A DNA stretch of 11,313 nt from JANPLD01 sp031426355 (GTDB lineage: Bacteria > Pseudomonadota > Alphaproteobacteria > Rickettsiales > UBA8987): NCBI GenBank assembly GCA_031426355.1, contig JANPLD010000042.1, positions 1 to 11,313 of the forward strand, read 5' to 3'. Both the position numbers and the translations under genes were made by a program. Under the pieces are notes generated by a model, which saw only the letters and a list, made by a program, of their open reading frames with translations, ran no database searches and was not told the DNA's origin. Of this stretch, positions 1 to 7,281 are shown piece by piece. Each line of letters begins with the position of its first letter. Within the stretch, counting starts at the first letter, position 1.

Positions 1-312
1 GCCAGCAAACTGGTTCGCACTTTCACTGATAAACACGGTTTGAAAGACCTGGTAAGGGAACTTTTAGGTGTTGAGCTTAACAAGCAGGCGCAATGCTCTG
101 ATTGGTCCGGCCCGCTTTCAGAAAAGCAGATAGATTACGCGGCAAATGATGTTCTCCACCTTCATAAAATGAGAGAGAAATTAAATATCCTGCTAAAAAC
201 TGAAGCGAGGGAAGAGATAGCCAAACGCTGTTTTGAATTTTTACCATACCGCGCTGAACTCGATATTCTCGGCTGGCCTGAACATGATATCTTCTCGCAT
301 GAAAGCGCTTAA
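1..312 (+). CDS. rnd: Ribonuclease D, C-terminal part (5' end outside window)
   Basis: The frame is open from the first base and ends at TAA 310-312, giving the last 103 residues of a DEDD-family 3'-5' exoribonuclease. The segment IDYAANDVLHLHKMREKL carries the Exo III motif (Tyr, then Asp four residues later), which supplies the last metal-binding Asp and the catalytic Tyr. The preceding QAQCSDWSGPLSEKQ and the ending with FLPYRAELDILGW are typical of the short (about 205-residue) alphaproteobacterial form, which lacks the HRDC domains of the E. coli enzyme. RNase D trims the 3' ends of tRNA precursors and other small RNAs in the cytoplasm. The gene lies 73 bases before a tRNA-Leu gene on the same strand. 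The family assignment is firm; the N-terminus cannot be seen. Confidence 0.88.
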   Translation, partial: ASKLVRTFTDKHGLKDLVRELLGVELNKQAQCSDWSGPLSEKQIDYAANDVLHLHKMREKLNILLKTEAREEIAKRCFEFLPYRAELDILGWPEHDIFSHESA

Positions 313-385
313 GCTTTTTACCTTGAAAATCTAATTTAATTAGTTATTACCAAGCACCTACTAAATCCAATTGATTTTTCTTTAT

Positions 386-474
386 GCTCGTGTGGCGGAA
401 TTGGTAGACGCAAGGGACTTAAAATCCCTCGGGGCTCACCCCCCGTGCCGGTTCGACTCCGGCCACGAGCACCA
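386..474 (+). tRNA. tRNA-Leu (anticodon UAA), CCA encoded
   Basis: This is a complete class II tRNA. The acceptor stem pairs GCTCGTG (386-392) with CACGAGC (464-470), followed by discriminator A471 and an encoded CCA (472-474). The anticodon stem is 413-417 with 425-429, and the loop CTTAAAA holds anticodon TAA at 420-422. A long variable arm with a CGGGG/CCCCG stem follows at 430-446, as expected for Leu. The T arm is 447-463 with loop TTCGACT. The 3' end doubles as the attachment site of the genomic island that follows, and the island restores the mature sequence, so the tRNA should still work. Confidence 0.97.
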
Positions 475-475
475 C
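461..475 (+). repeat. Left attachment core (attL) in tRNA-Leu 3' end
   Basis: GGCCACGAGCACCAC spans the last T-stem bases, the 3' acceptor strand and the CCA. It recurs at 7366-7379 as GGCCACGGCACCAC, with one base missing (the A at 468). P4-type integrases normally recombine in the 3' part of tRNA genes, which fits the integrase gene starting 189 bases downstream. Confidence 0.75.
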
Positions 476-587
476 ATCTTTGTTTTATAAGATTCCATAA
501 TATCCCAAAAACCCCTTCTAATCTTGACTTCTCCCCGATTCTATGTTCTGTAATGTCCTAAGATATTTTATGGCATCAGGCCTAAAG

Positions 588-638
588 TGGGGGTATCATT
601 GGGGGTATTTTAAAAACCACCTTAAGACGATACCCCCA
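588..638. promoter_or_regulatory. Left integrase arm-site cluster: three TGGGGGTAT motifs
   Basis: Two direct copies of TGGGGGTAT begin at T588 and T600, 12 bp apart. A third, inverted copy occupies 630-638 (ATACCCCCA on the top strand). The same motif is found only once more in this window, as a pair with identical 12-bp spacing at 7282-7302 inside the right end. The location between the core and the integrase start, and the mirrored position at the other end, fit recognition sites for the integrase arm-binding domain. The inverted copy lies 26 bases before the integrase ATG, so binding there could also repress the gene. Confidence 0.65.
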
Positions 639-663
639 TATATCAAAACTAACCGGAGGCATT

Positions 664-1872
664 ATGGCACTTAATGAGGTAAAAATAAGAAATCTTAAAC
701 CAAAGGATAAGCAATATAAGGTTGCTGATAGTGAGGGCTTATACCTATTAGTAAAGCCTAATGGCTCAAAGCTATGGAGATTAAAATACCGTCATAATGG
801 AAAAGAGAATGTTTATTCTATCGGGGAATATCCTAGTATTTCATTAGCGGAAGCCAGAGAAGAAAGGTTTGTAATAAGAAAGCAGGTAAAGTCCGGTATC
901 AATCCAAACATTAAAAAGCGGGAAGATAGAAGTGTTCAGATAGCAAAGGTGGAAAACTCTTTCTCTAATGTTGCCTTAGAATGGCATAGTAAAAATATTA
1001 AGAAGTGGACACCGGAACATGCAGAGAAGCTAATAGGCTGGATAACCAATGATATTATTCCTGTAATTGGTGATATGGATATAGCTGAAGTTAAGTCTCC
1101 CGATATTTTGAGGGTTATAAAGGGAATTGAATCGCGGGGTGCGCTTGATGTTGCCAGAAGGGTATTAAGCATCTGTAGCCAGATATTCCGTTATGCTATG
1201 CCCCTTGGTAAGTGTAATTATGATGTAACGGTAGGGATAGGAAAAACCCTTGAGGTCAGGAAGAGGGAAAACTTTAAGTGCATATGTGTTGAGGAGTTTC
1301 CGCAATTGCTAAAGGATATGGAAAAACATGAGTGTAAACCCCTGACTAAATTGGCATTAAAGCTTGTAACCCTAACCTTTGTAAGATCATCTGAACTTAG
1401 GGAGGCAAAATGGAGTGAAATCAACTTTGATAATGCTGAATGGCGTATTCCGGCAGAAAGAATGAAAATGAAAGAATTGCATTTAGTTCCATTATCCAAG
1501 CAATCTATTGAAATATTGAGGGTGGCTCAAACTTTATCCCATGACAGTGAATATATTTTTCCGAACGATAGAAACCTAAGAAAGGTTATGAGCGAAAATA
1601 CGCTGTTATATGCCCTATATGATATGGGATACCATAAGAGAATGACTGTTCATGGATTCAGGCAACTTGCGAGCACAATCCTAAACGAAAAGGGTTTTAA
1701 CCTTGATGCTATTGAAAGACAGCTTTCCCATGCGGAAAGGGATAATGTGCGCCGCGCTTATAACCACGCTCAATATTTACCGGAAAGAAGGAAAATGATG
1801 CAATGGTGGGCTGATTATATTGATGGAACAGCAGAAGATTCCAGCAACATTATAAAAGCCAAGTTTAATTGA
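664..1872 (+). CDS. P4/CP4-57-type tyrosine recombinase (integrase)
   Basis: This 402-residue site-specific recombinase would insert and excise the island at tRNA-Leu. The N-terminal ~85 residues are the DUF4102-type arm-binding domain (VADSEGLYLLVKPNGSKLW, then IGEYPSISLAEARE). A central core-binding SAM-like region follows (about 95-185), then the catalytic domain. Catalytic residues can be assigned: Arg241 in FVRSSELREAKW, Lys268 in RMKMKELHLVPLS, His330 and Arg333 in VHGFRQLAST, His356 in LSHAE, and nucleophile Tyr366 in VRRAYNHA. The usual C-terminal YLPERRKMMQWWADYID follows. Length is normal for the family (about 400), with no visible lesion. ATG 664 is preceded by a strong CGGAGG four bases upstream. 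It lies directly downstream of the target tRNA on the same strand, as is common for this family. Confidence 0.95.
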   Translation: MALNEVKIRNLKPKDKQYKVADSEGLYLLVKPNGSKLWRLKYRHNGKENVYSIGEYPSISLAEAREERFVIRKQVKSGINPNIKKREDRSVQIAKVENSFSNVALEWHSKNIKKWTPEHAEKLIGWITNDIIPVIGDMDIAEVKSPDILRVIKGIESRGALDVARRVLSICSQIFRYAMPLGKCNYDVTVGIGKTLEVRKRENFKCICVEEFPQLLKDMEKHECKPLTKLALKLVTLTFVRSSELREAKWSEINFDNAEWRIPAERMKMKELHLVPLSKQSIEILRVAQTLSHDSEYIFPNDRNLRKVMSENTLLYALYDMGYHKRMTVHGFRQLASTILNEKGFNLDAIERQLSHAERDNVRRAYNHAQYLPERRKMMQWWADYIDGTAEDSSNIIKAKFN

Positions 1873-1896
1873 AGGTTTTTATATTTTAGTTATAAT
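1869..1896 (+). promoter_or_regulatory. Possible promoter overlapping the integrase stop codon
   Basis: A perfect -10 hexamer TATAAT (1891-1896) stands 16 bases after a weak -35 TTGAAG (1869-1874). A transcript would begin near 1903, only about six bases before the GTG start at 1909. It would leave out the GAGG ribosome site at 1898-1901, so either this promoter is not used or translation starts without that site. Weak evidence in AT-rich sequence. Confidence 0.25.
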
Positions 1897-1908
1897 TGAG
1901 GCCACGAT

Positions 1909-3390
1909 GTGGCTAGGCTGATCCCCGAAAGTCTGAACTCCCATGAACAGATTGCCACATTCCCGCTTTCATGGGGTAACACATCATGGGAGTGTCGTAT
2001 GCAACAGGCAGTAAAAGAGAGTGAAAACGCTCAGGTAAAATATCTAAAAGATGAAAACGGTAACTGGAAAGATAAGGCTTCGATATGGCAAATAATTTGT
2101 TTAAATTCTTGTACAAGGGATATTAAGTTTAATGAGTTAATAATTAATTTTTTTAATAGAGTAGACAAGGGAGAATTTAATTTTTCTTTACCAGAAGAGG
2201 ATTCAATATTTTATTCAACAGAATATATATATTTTGGAGATGAAATATTAATTGATAGTGATTGTATATCAATAATTTTGTCTCAGTTGAGAAGGTTAAT
2301 AAAAATAAAATGTGACTGGGAGTATAGAAATAAAAAAGAATTAAAAGTTAAATATGATGAAATATTAAGTAGGGGATCGCGGGCTAAGGTGCCGTTTACA
2401 TATAATTATACTAAATATTTTTTAGATCAAATTTTTCCAGAAATTAAGAAGCAAATTTTTAAATTTGAGGGGGCAGAGGAAGTAGAAAAAATAACAGATA
2501 TTCGTACTGAAAAGTTAGAAAAAACCTCATTTCAAGGAATGATTAATGCTTATTCTGAAATTGAAGAAATGGAATTCTATTTAGCTAATAGCTTGCACAT
2601 GAGCAGAAATTTATTTTTTCATTGGCTAAGGCTAGGTCTCAACAAAAAGGAAATTTACTCTATTCCCAATAAAAGCACTATTAAATACAATGGTTTTTGG
2701 GGGGATGAATGGGAGGGACATCCACAATCTTGGAGCTTTAAGGTGGATGATTCAGATGGTTTAACTCTACCTGAAGCAAAGAAATATTACTGTGACCCGC
2801 ATTTATGGAGCGAATATAAAGATTTTCTTTCAGACAAGTCTTTAGATGCAAAATCTAGATATATAGGAGGGTTAACTTGGGAAGATTATGAGTATGATTA
2901 TACTATAAAAACAGGTTATTCTAAAGTTACAAAGTATTTAGTAAATCATTTTAAACATGGGAGACTTATTGTTAAGGCTTTTTATACTAATGACAATAGT
3001 TCTAAGCTGAAAGTTGTACCAGCTGAACAAATAGAAGGCTGGATAGTTAGCAAAATGATTAATTGGGATAATAATAGCCTTCATGATCAAAGCGTATATG
3101 GGTTTAAGGTTTTCAGAGTTAGTAATAAACAAGAAGATAGTGAGAATGATAGGTGGAAAGAGATCGCAAAATTAGTTAATGAAAAAGTAGCTACAGTTAA
3201 TAAAAACCCACAATACATAAACAAAAGTAATCGGGGTGGTAAGACAAAAGGTAAAGTAGCGCGTAATAAGGTATTGGAAGAAGTTTACAACAAGTTAAGC
3301 AATAATCTAAAGTTGGGTGCAAAATTTGATTCTTTCAAATCATCTTTTTACAGACAAGCTCGTGAAAATAAAATCAATATCAATTGGTAA
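1909..3390 (+). CDS. Unknown island-borne protein, 493 residues
   Basis: I do not recognise this protein. The start GTG 1909 has GAGG seven bases upstream; ATG at codon 32 is an alternative. The first ~55 codons use more G and C, while the rest is strikingly AT-rich, so the front may have a different origin. No signal peptide or membrane segment is seen. Residues 221-320 are rich in Trp, Tyr and acidic residues (WGDEWEGHPQSWSF, TWEDYEYDYT). Residues 338-378 (KVTKYLVNHFKHGRL through VPAEQIEGW) look like a compact mixed helix/strand domain. The last ~60 residues are basic and probably helical (GGKTKGKVARNKVLEEVYNKL, then FKSSFYRQAREN), which would suit nucleic-acid binding; that is inference. 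It follows the integrase by 36 bases on the same strand, so it is probably island cargo or an accessory factor. Confidence 0.75.
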   Translation: MARLIPESLNSHEQIATFPLSWGNTSWECRMQQAVKESENAQVKYLKDENGNWKDKASIWQIICLNSCTRDIKFNELIINFFNRVDKGEFNFSLPEEDSIFYSTEYIYFGDEILIDSDCISIILSQLRRLIKIKCDWEYRNKKELKVKYDEILSRGSRAKVPFTYNYTKYFLDQIFPEIKKQIFKFEGAEEVEKITDIRTEKLEKTSFQGMINAYSEIEEMEFYLANSLHMSRNLFFHWLRLGLNKKEIYSIPNKSTIKYNGFWGDEWEGHPQSWSFKVDDSDGLTLPEAKKYYCDPHLWSEYKDFLSDKSLDAKSRYIGGLTWEDYEYDYTIKTGYSKVTKYLVNHFKHGRLIVKAFYTNDNSSKLKVVPAEQIEGWIVSKMINWDNNSLHDQSVYGFKVFRVSNKQEDSENDRWKEIAKLVNEKVATVNKNPQYINKSNRGGKTKGKVARNKVLEEVYNKLSNNLKLGAKFDSFKSSFYRQARENKININW

Positions 3391-3524
3391 CACTATTAGT
3401 AACATTATCATGATATTAATGAGGTTATGCATAATATCTTTGTAAAACAATTTGTTATCATAAGATAAAAAAATCTAAAATTTCTTATTCCCTACCAATT
3501 CTGATATTAATCATACTCCGAACA

Positions 3525-4172
3525 TTAATAACAACTAATGGAGTTAATAATGTTCAAAACTGATAATTTATCAAAGGGTAAAGGTAAGAAAATTATCCGC
3601 CTACCAAAAGTTATAGATCGCACTGGAGAGAGTCGTTCGCAGATATATCCCATGAAGTCTAGCTCTTTGACAATATCCTTACGAGCGGAGCCGGAACAAT
3701 CAGGGCGCTTGATAGTTACATCACCATTCTTTTCTTCGCTCTCATGTGCAACGAAAATCACAGATTTGTTTTTAGCTTCCAGAAGCTTTAAGAGATTAAG
3801 GAAAGCCTGTTTAACTTCGCCCCAGCCTTTCATTGACATAGTGCCGTCACCTTGGCGAGCTTTCGGGTTTTTACTGGCTACATAATCACCAATACGATCA
3901 ACAAGCTTTCCAAGCGTATCAATTATAATAGTATCAAAGCTGTTCATTTCCTCAGAGTTTAAAAGCTCTAATACTTGGTTGTAAGTATCAACTTGCAGGG
4001 AAGGTGCCCTAAATTGCGGTTGAACCCTTCTCATGCCTTTATCAAAATCTATGCACACTGGATTAGGTGCAGATAATGATAATGTTGATTTACCGATACC
4101 GGGCTGACCATAGATAAGCCCTTTAAATGTTTTCTGACCTACAAGATCAGATGGTTTAGTTAGTAATGACAT
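3525..4172 (-). CDS. Sak4/AAA_24-like phage RecA-fold ATPase, C-terminally truncated
   Basis: The 215-residue product resembles phage nucleotide-binding proteins of the AAA_24 (Sak4-like) group, which act in phage recombination. Walker A is GQPGIGKST (about residues 23-31), Walker B is TIIIDT (about 81-86), followed by QGDGTMSMKGWGEVK and VIFVAHESEEKNGD, all typical. Conservation runs to KELDFMGYICER. The remaining ~35 residues are the antisense of an alpA fragment on the other strand, so the natural C-terminus is lost and the reading frame simply runs to the next stop. Start ATG 4170-4172 has AAGGAG directly after the stop of the small upstream peptide gene, suggesting they once formed an operon. 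The ATPase core is intact, but function without the C-terminus is doubtful. Confidence 0.8.
   Translation of the reverse strand: MSLLTKPSDLVGQKTFKGLIYGQPGIGKSTLSLSAPNPVCIDFDKGMRRVQPQFRAPSLQVDTYNQVLELLNSEEMNSFDTIIIDTLGKLVDRIGDYVASKNPKARQGDGTMSMKGWGEVKQAFLNLLKLLEAKNKSVIFVAHESEEKNGDVTIKRPDCSGSARKDIVKELDFMGYICERLSPVRSITFGRRIIFLPLPFDKLSVLNIINSISCY
3550..3648 (+). pseudogene. alpA: alpA 5' fragment (AlpA/CP4-57 regulator)
   Basis: ATG 3550 has GGAG eight bases upstream and begins 33 codons ending KIIRLPKVIDRTGESRSQIY. This matches the start of AlpA-family proteins, small winged-helix DNA-binding regulators of excision and integrase genes, where RLPEV...TG.SRS.IY is the helix-turn-helix entry. After Tyr33 the frame continues (PMKSSSLTIS...), but that part is only the reverse strand of the ATPase gene, whose conserved DFMGYICER lies opposite. 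The gene was therefore cut at about 3640-3650 and its last half is absent. The intact front with its ribosome site shows alpA originally read rightward from here. Confidence 0.7.
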
Positions 4173-4183
4173 ACTGTCTCCTT

Positions 4184-4288
4184 TTAGTTATTAAATAAAT
4201 TAAATATCCCGCATGCCGTCAGCATTACAACCGCCAGAATTACGCCCGACATTACCAATGCCCCGATTATCACCAGAACATCATGCAC
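4184..4288 (-). CDS. Small single-pass membrane peptide, 34 residues (putative)
   Basis: On the minus strand GTG 4286-4288 opens a 34-residue frame, starting V/M-HDVLVIIGALVMSGVIL and ending LTACGIFNLFNN. It is hydrophobic from about residue 4 to 29, enough for one membrane helix. Its stop codon abuts the AAGGAG ribosome site of the ATPase gene, as in tight phage operons. The start codon lies at the edge of a suspected recombination junction, so the true N-terminus may have been lost. No family is recognised. It overlaps by six bases the start of the HGGxSTG frame on the opposite strand. Confidence 0.35.
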   Translation of the reverse strand: MHDVLVIIGALVMSGVILAVVMLTACGIFNLFNN

Positions 4289-4495
4289 CTTAAAACCAGA
4301 AAAGGTGGCTGTTGTCAGTCACCGGCAATGCCCAATGGCAGATGCCGGATGCATGGTGGCAAATCCACCGGTGCACCAAAAGGTAATAGAAATGCTCATA
4401 AGCATGGGTTTTATTCGAAGGAAAATAAAGAAATATTAGCTAATATAAAAATGCTAGTTTCTGAGTCAAAACAGCTAAGTCGTAATATTTTATAA
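4283..4495 (+). CDS. HGGxSTG-family phage protein, probably 5'-truncated
   Basis: The 70-residue frame contains KTRKGGCCQSPAMPNGRCRM, then HGGKSTGAPKGNRNAHKHG, the signature of small prophage proteins named after the HGGxSTG motif, whose function is unknown. They usually begin with a CGAKTRxG segment whose first Cys joins a putative Cys/His metal site. Here that Cys is missing and the text starts MHLKTRKGG. There is no ribosome site before ATG 4283, and the sequence just left of it belongs to the minus-strand peptide gene. The C-terminus (SKENKEILANIKMLVSESKQL) looks complete. I read it as a gene that lost its front at about 4285-4290. It may still be made from the accidental ATG, but the evidence for expression is poor. 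Confidence 0.6.
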   Translation: MHLKTRKGGCCQSPAMPNGRCRMHGGKSTGAPKGNRNAHKHGFYSKENKEILANIKMLVSESKQLSRNIL

Positions 4496-4720
4496 GCTTT
4501 AATAATTTTCTGGTTAAAAATCTAACTACTAAGGAAAGTTGAGTAATTTAGAAAGAATGAGTGATGTCAGCACCAGCTAAATGTTATTCTTGAATTAAGA
4601 GAAATATAGTAGAAGAAAATGATAAGGCAATAGGAAGGAATTGTTAACTCACATTATGGAAAATTTGACTAAAAAGATAAAAATCTATATTTTTTCAAAA
4701 ATGAATTACATAAGTGTATA

Positions 4721-4748
4721 TTGATTATATTACGTCTCGAAATATATT
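4721..4748 (+). promoter_or_regulatory. Candidate promoter of the hybrid kinase, possibly leaderless
   Basis: TTGATT (4721-4726) and TATATT (4743-4748) are 16 bases apart. Six bases after the -10 comes the kinase ATG at 4755, which has no Shine-Dalgarno sequence; an in-frame TAA at 4749-4751 excludes an earlier start. Transcription would begin at or next to the ATG. The rest of the gap 4496-4720 is AT-rich and shows no gene, repeat or clear hairpin. Confidence 0.4.
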
Positions 4749-4754
4749 TAAATT

Positions 4755-7232
4755 ATGTCCAACAAAGCAAAATTATTTATTGATATCTTTAGCTCAGCAA
4801 CAAAAGCTTTGAGTGAATCCGAATTGCTTTCTGATGCACTCTCAACAATAATAAAGAATACTTGCATTTCCTTAGATTTTCCTTTTGGCGCGTACTGGGA
4901 AAGTAGTAATGACGCAGAAACCATAAGTTGTAAATACACCTGGTTTAAGGATGATAAATTAAAAGAAGTTGATAAAGCTACCGTGAACAGAGTATTTAAA
5001 AAAGGTGAAGGCTTAGCTGGATTGATATTAAAAGAAGGTAAGCCATTTCTTTTAACTGACATTAAAGGTGATAAAAGAGTACTTAGGTTATCCGTTTTAT
5101 CCGCTGCAGGGATCAAAGGTGCGGTAGGTTTCCCTTTGCTGTATAAAAATGAAGTTTTAGGTATATGCGAGTTTTTTAGCTATGAACCTCTAATAATCGA
5201 TGAAGATCTAAACGAGGTAATGTCTTCGATAGCTATTCAAATGGGGCTTTTTATGAAAAGGCACCAAATGGAAACGGAATTAAAGCAAAAACATTGGGAA
5301 ATAGAGGATTTTATAGAAAATGCTGCTGTACCTTTACATTGGGTGGGTGCCGATGGGAAGATAATTTGGGCTAATCAAGCTGAGTTTGATTTACTGGGTT
5401 ATAAACCTGAAGAATATATAGGGAAATCGATAATGGATTTTCATGCAGATGAAGCTGTAATTGAAGATATTCTTAAAAGATTAAAGCAAAATGAAACTTT
5501 ACAAAATTATAGAGCAAGACTGCGTAGTAAAGATGGGTCTATTAAACATGTTTTAATAAATTCTAATGTTCTTATTAAAGATGGCAATTTTGTTCATACT
5601 CGCTGTTTCACAAGAGATGTAACGCGTGAGGTGGAGGTGTTGCAGAGGCTTCAGGAGGGTAAACAACTTACAAAAGCTGTTATTGATGCTGCTTTAGATG
5701 CTGTGGTCGTAACGGATCAAGATGGAATAATTACTGAATGGAATAAGCAGGCCGAGAACATATTTGGTTGGTCTAATTTAGAGGCTATCGGCCAACCCAT
5801 GAGTACTATGATAATCCCAGAAGAATATAGGGAAGCACATCGTAAAGGGATGGAAAGGTTTCTTGCTACACGCGAAGCAAAAATCTTGAACAGACGAATA
5901 GAAATAACTGCCATTAACCGCGATCTTAAAGTTTTCCCAATAGAACTAACTGTCGCTTTTGTTGAGAAAGATAACAAAGTGTTTTTTACGGCTTTTATCC
6001 GTGATATTACTGAGAAGAAGCTTATAGATAGTCAATTAACCCAAGCTTTGAAATCCGCAGAGGAAGCAAGAGATAAGGCTGAAACAGCCAACATGGCCAA
6101 AAATGAATTCTTAGCAAATATGAGCCATGAAATACGAACGCCAATGAATGCTATTATTGGTTTATCCAATATTCTTAATATGTCTTCACCGCTTACTCAA
6201 AAGCAAAAGGAATTCATAAAAACCCTTCAAATGTCTGCAGATTCATTATTAGCGCTGATTAATGATTTACTTGATATAAGTAAAATTGAGGCAAACACGG
6301 TTCAGTTAGAAGAAATTCCATTTAATCTTACACAACTCACTAATGAAGTGATCAGTATGGTGACAGTGCGTGCCAGAGAAAAAGGATTAAATTTTACAAT
6401 GGAAGGGGAGTGCGTAAGGGATAAACATTTTATTGGAGACCCTACAAGAATACGTCAAATGATACTTAATCTTTGCAGTAATGCTGTTAAGTTTACTGAA
6501 AAGGGAAATATTGATATTTCAATTACCTGTTCTGATAATGAAACACCAGGTATTGAAGATATCTGTATAGCCGTTACTGATACAGGCATAGGAATTCCAC
6601 AGGAAAAAATTGAAACTATCTTTAATAAATTTATACAGGCAGATTCTTCAATCAACCGCAGATATGGTGGCACAGGCTTAGGCCTTGCAATAACCAAAAC
6701 TTTAACTGAAATAATGAAGGGTACTATTACTGTTGAAAGTGAAGAAGGCGTAGGTTCAACATTTAAGATATGCTTGCCTTTAGTAGTTGCTGAAAGCGAT
6801 AGCACTGCACCTAATACTCAAACAAAAGAAACTGAGAATATTGTTGATCAGGCAAATCCTTCAAAACAAAGGATTTTGATAGTTGAAGATTATCCTCCAA
6901 ACGTTTTAGTAGCAAGCAATTATTTAGACAATTTGGGATTTAGATATGATGTTGCGGTCAATGGAGTAGATGCAATTGAGAAAGTTAAGAATAATTACTA
7001 CTTTGCAATATTAATGGATGTTCAAATGCCTGGAATGAATGGTTTTGAAACTACCCAACATATTAGGACATATGAAAAGCAGAAAGGTAAAAAACCTATT
7101 CACATTATTGGAATGACAGCACACGCACTAGCTGGTGACCGTGATAGATGTATTTCTGCGGGCATGGACGATTATATATCCAAGCCTTTTAACTTCGATG
7201 AATTAAAAGATAGGTTATACCTGTTGGCATAG
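4755..7232 (+). CDS. Cytoplasmic hybrid sensor histidine kinase (GAF-PAS-PAS-HisKA-HATPase-REC)
   Basis: The 825-residue protein has no membrane segment or signal peptide. Domains in order: GAF (about 5-170), PAS (about 182-290), a second PAS (about 301-420), a short coiled coil (about 425-450), HisKA with EFLANMSHEIRTPMNAIIGL (phospho-acceptor His458), HATPase_c with N box NLCSNAVKF (Asn576), G1 DTGIGIP (609-615) and G2 GGTGLGL (638-644), then a receiver domain (about 705-825) with acidic pair Glu711/Asp712, phospho-acceptor Asp755 in LMDVQMPGMNG, Thr788 and Lys810. All catalytic residues are present, so it should autophosphorylate and pass phosphate to its own receiver. No HPt domain or partner regulator is nearby, so onward transfer must use chromosomal proteins. 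The signal is unknown; GAF/PAS could sense a small molecule or redox state. It is the last island gene, about 130 bases from the right end. Confidence 0.95.
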   Translation: MSNKAKLFIDIFSSATKALSESELLSDALSTIIKNTCISLDFPFGAYWESSNDAETISCKYTWFKDDKLKEVDKATVNRVFKKGEGLAGLILKEGKPFLLTDIKGDKRVLRLSVLSAAGIKGAVGFPLLYKNEVLGICEFFSYEPLIIDEDLNEVMSSIAIQMGLFMKRHQMETELKQKHWEIEDFIENAAVPLHWVGADGKIIWANQAEFDLLGYKPEEYIGKSIMDFHADEAVIEDILKRLKQNETLQNYRARLRSKDGSIKHVLINSNVLIKDGNFVHTRCFTRDVTREVEVLQRLQEGKQLTKAVIDAALDAVVVTDQDGIITEWNKQAENIFGWSNLEAIGQPMSTMIIPEEYREAHRKGMERFLATREAKILNRRIEITAINRDLKVFPIELTVAFVEKDNKVFFTAFIRDITEKKLIDSQLTQALKSAEEARDKAETANMAKNEFLANMSHEIRTPMNAIIGLSNILNMSSPLTQKQKEFIKTLQMSADSLLALINDLLDISKIEANTVQLEEIPFNLTQLTNEVISMVTVRAREKGLNFTMEGECVRDKHFIGDPTRIRQMILNLCSNAVKFTEKGNIDISITCSDNETPGIEDICIAVTDTGIGIPQEKIETIFNKFIQADSSINRRYGGTGLGLAITKTLTEIMKGTITVESEEGVGSTFKICLPLVVAESDSTAPNTQTKETENIVDQANPSKQRILIVEDYPPNVLVASNYLDNLGFRYDVAVNGVDAIEKVKNNYYFAILMDVQMPGMNGFETTQHIRTYEKQKGKKPIHIIGMTAHALAGDRDRCISAGMDDYISKPFNFDELKDRLYLLA

Positions 7233-7281
7233 ATGTTGCCGAAATTTGGTAAATTCTCTTTTTGTCTTCAAAAGTTTCTAT

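Noticed and set aside
302..319. Possible terminator AAAGC...GCTTTTT at the end of the RNase D gene
   Set aside because: The stem has only five pairs and overlaps the stop codon; too weak to call.
1901..1913. Inverted repeat GCCAC-GAT-GTGGC at the start of the 493-residue gene
   Set aside because: The loop is only three bases, there is no T run, and it overlaps the start codon; a terminator is unlikely and operator function has no support.
3411..3511. Ten-base direct repeat TGATATTAAT (3411-3420 and 3502-3511) upstream of alpA
   Set aside because: Such a repeat is easily found by chance in this very AT-rich stretch, and only two copies exist.
3649..3885. Open frame on the plus strand continuing from the alpA fragment
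   Set aside because: From Tyr33 onward it is only the complement of the well-conserved ATPase gene; no AlpA-like or other protein pattern remains.
3640..4290. Simple inversion of the ATPase/peptide block as the cause of the mosaic
   Set aside because: Turning the block round does not restore alpA, the ATPase tail or the HGGxSTG front, so replacement or insertion of foreign DNA fits better.
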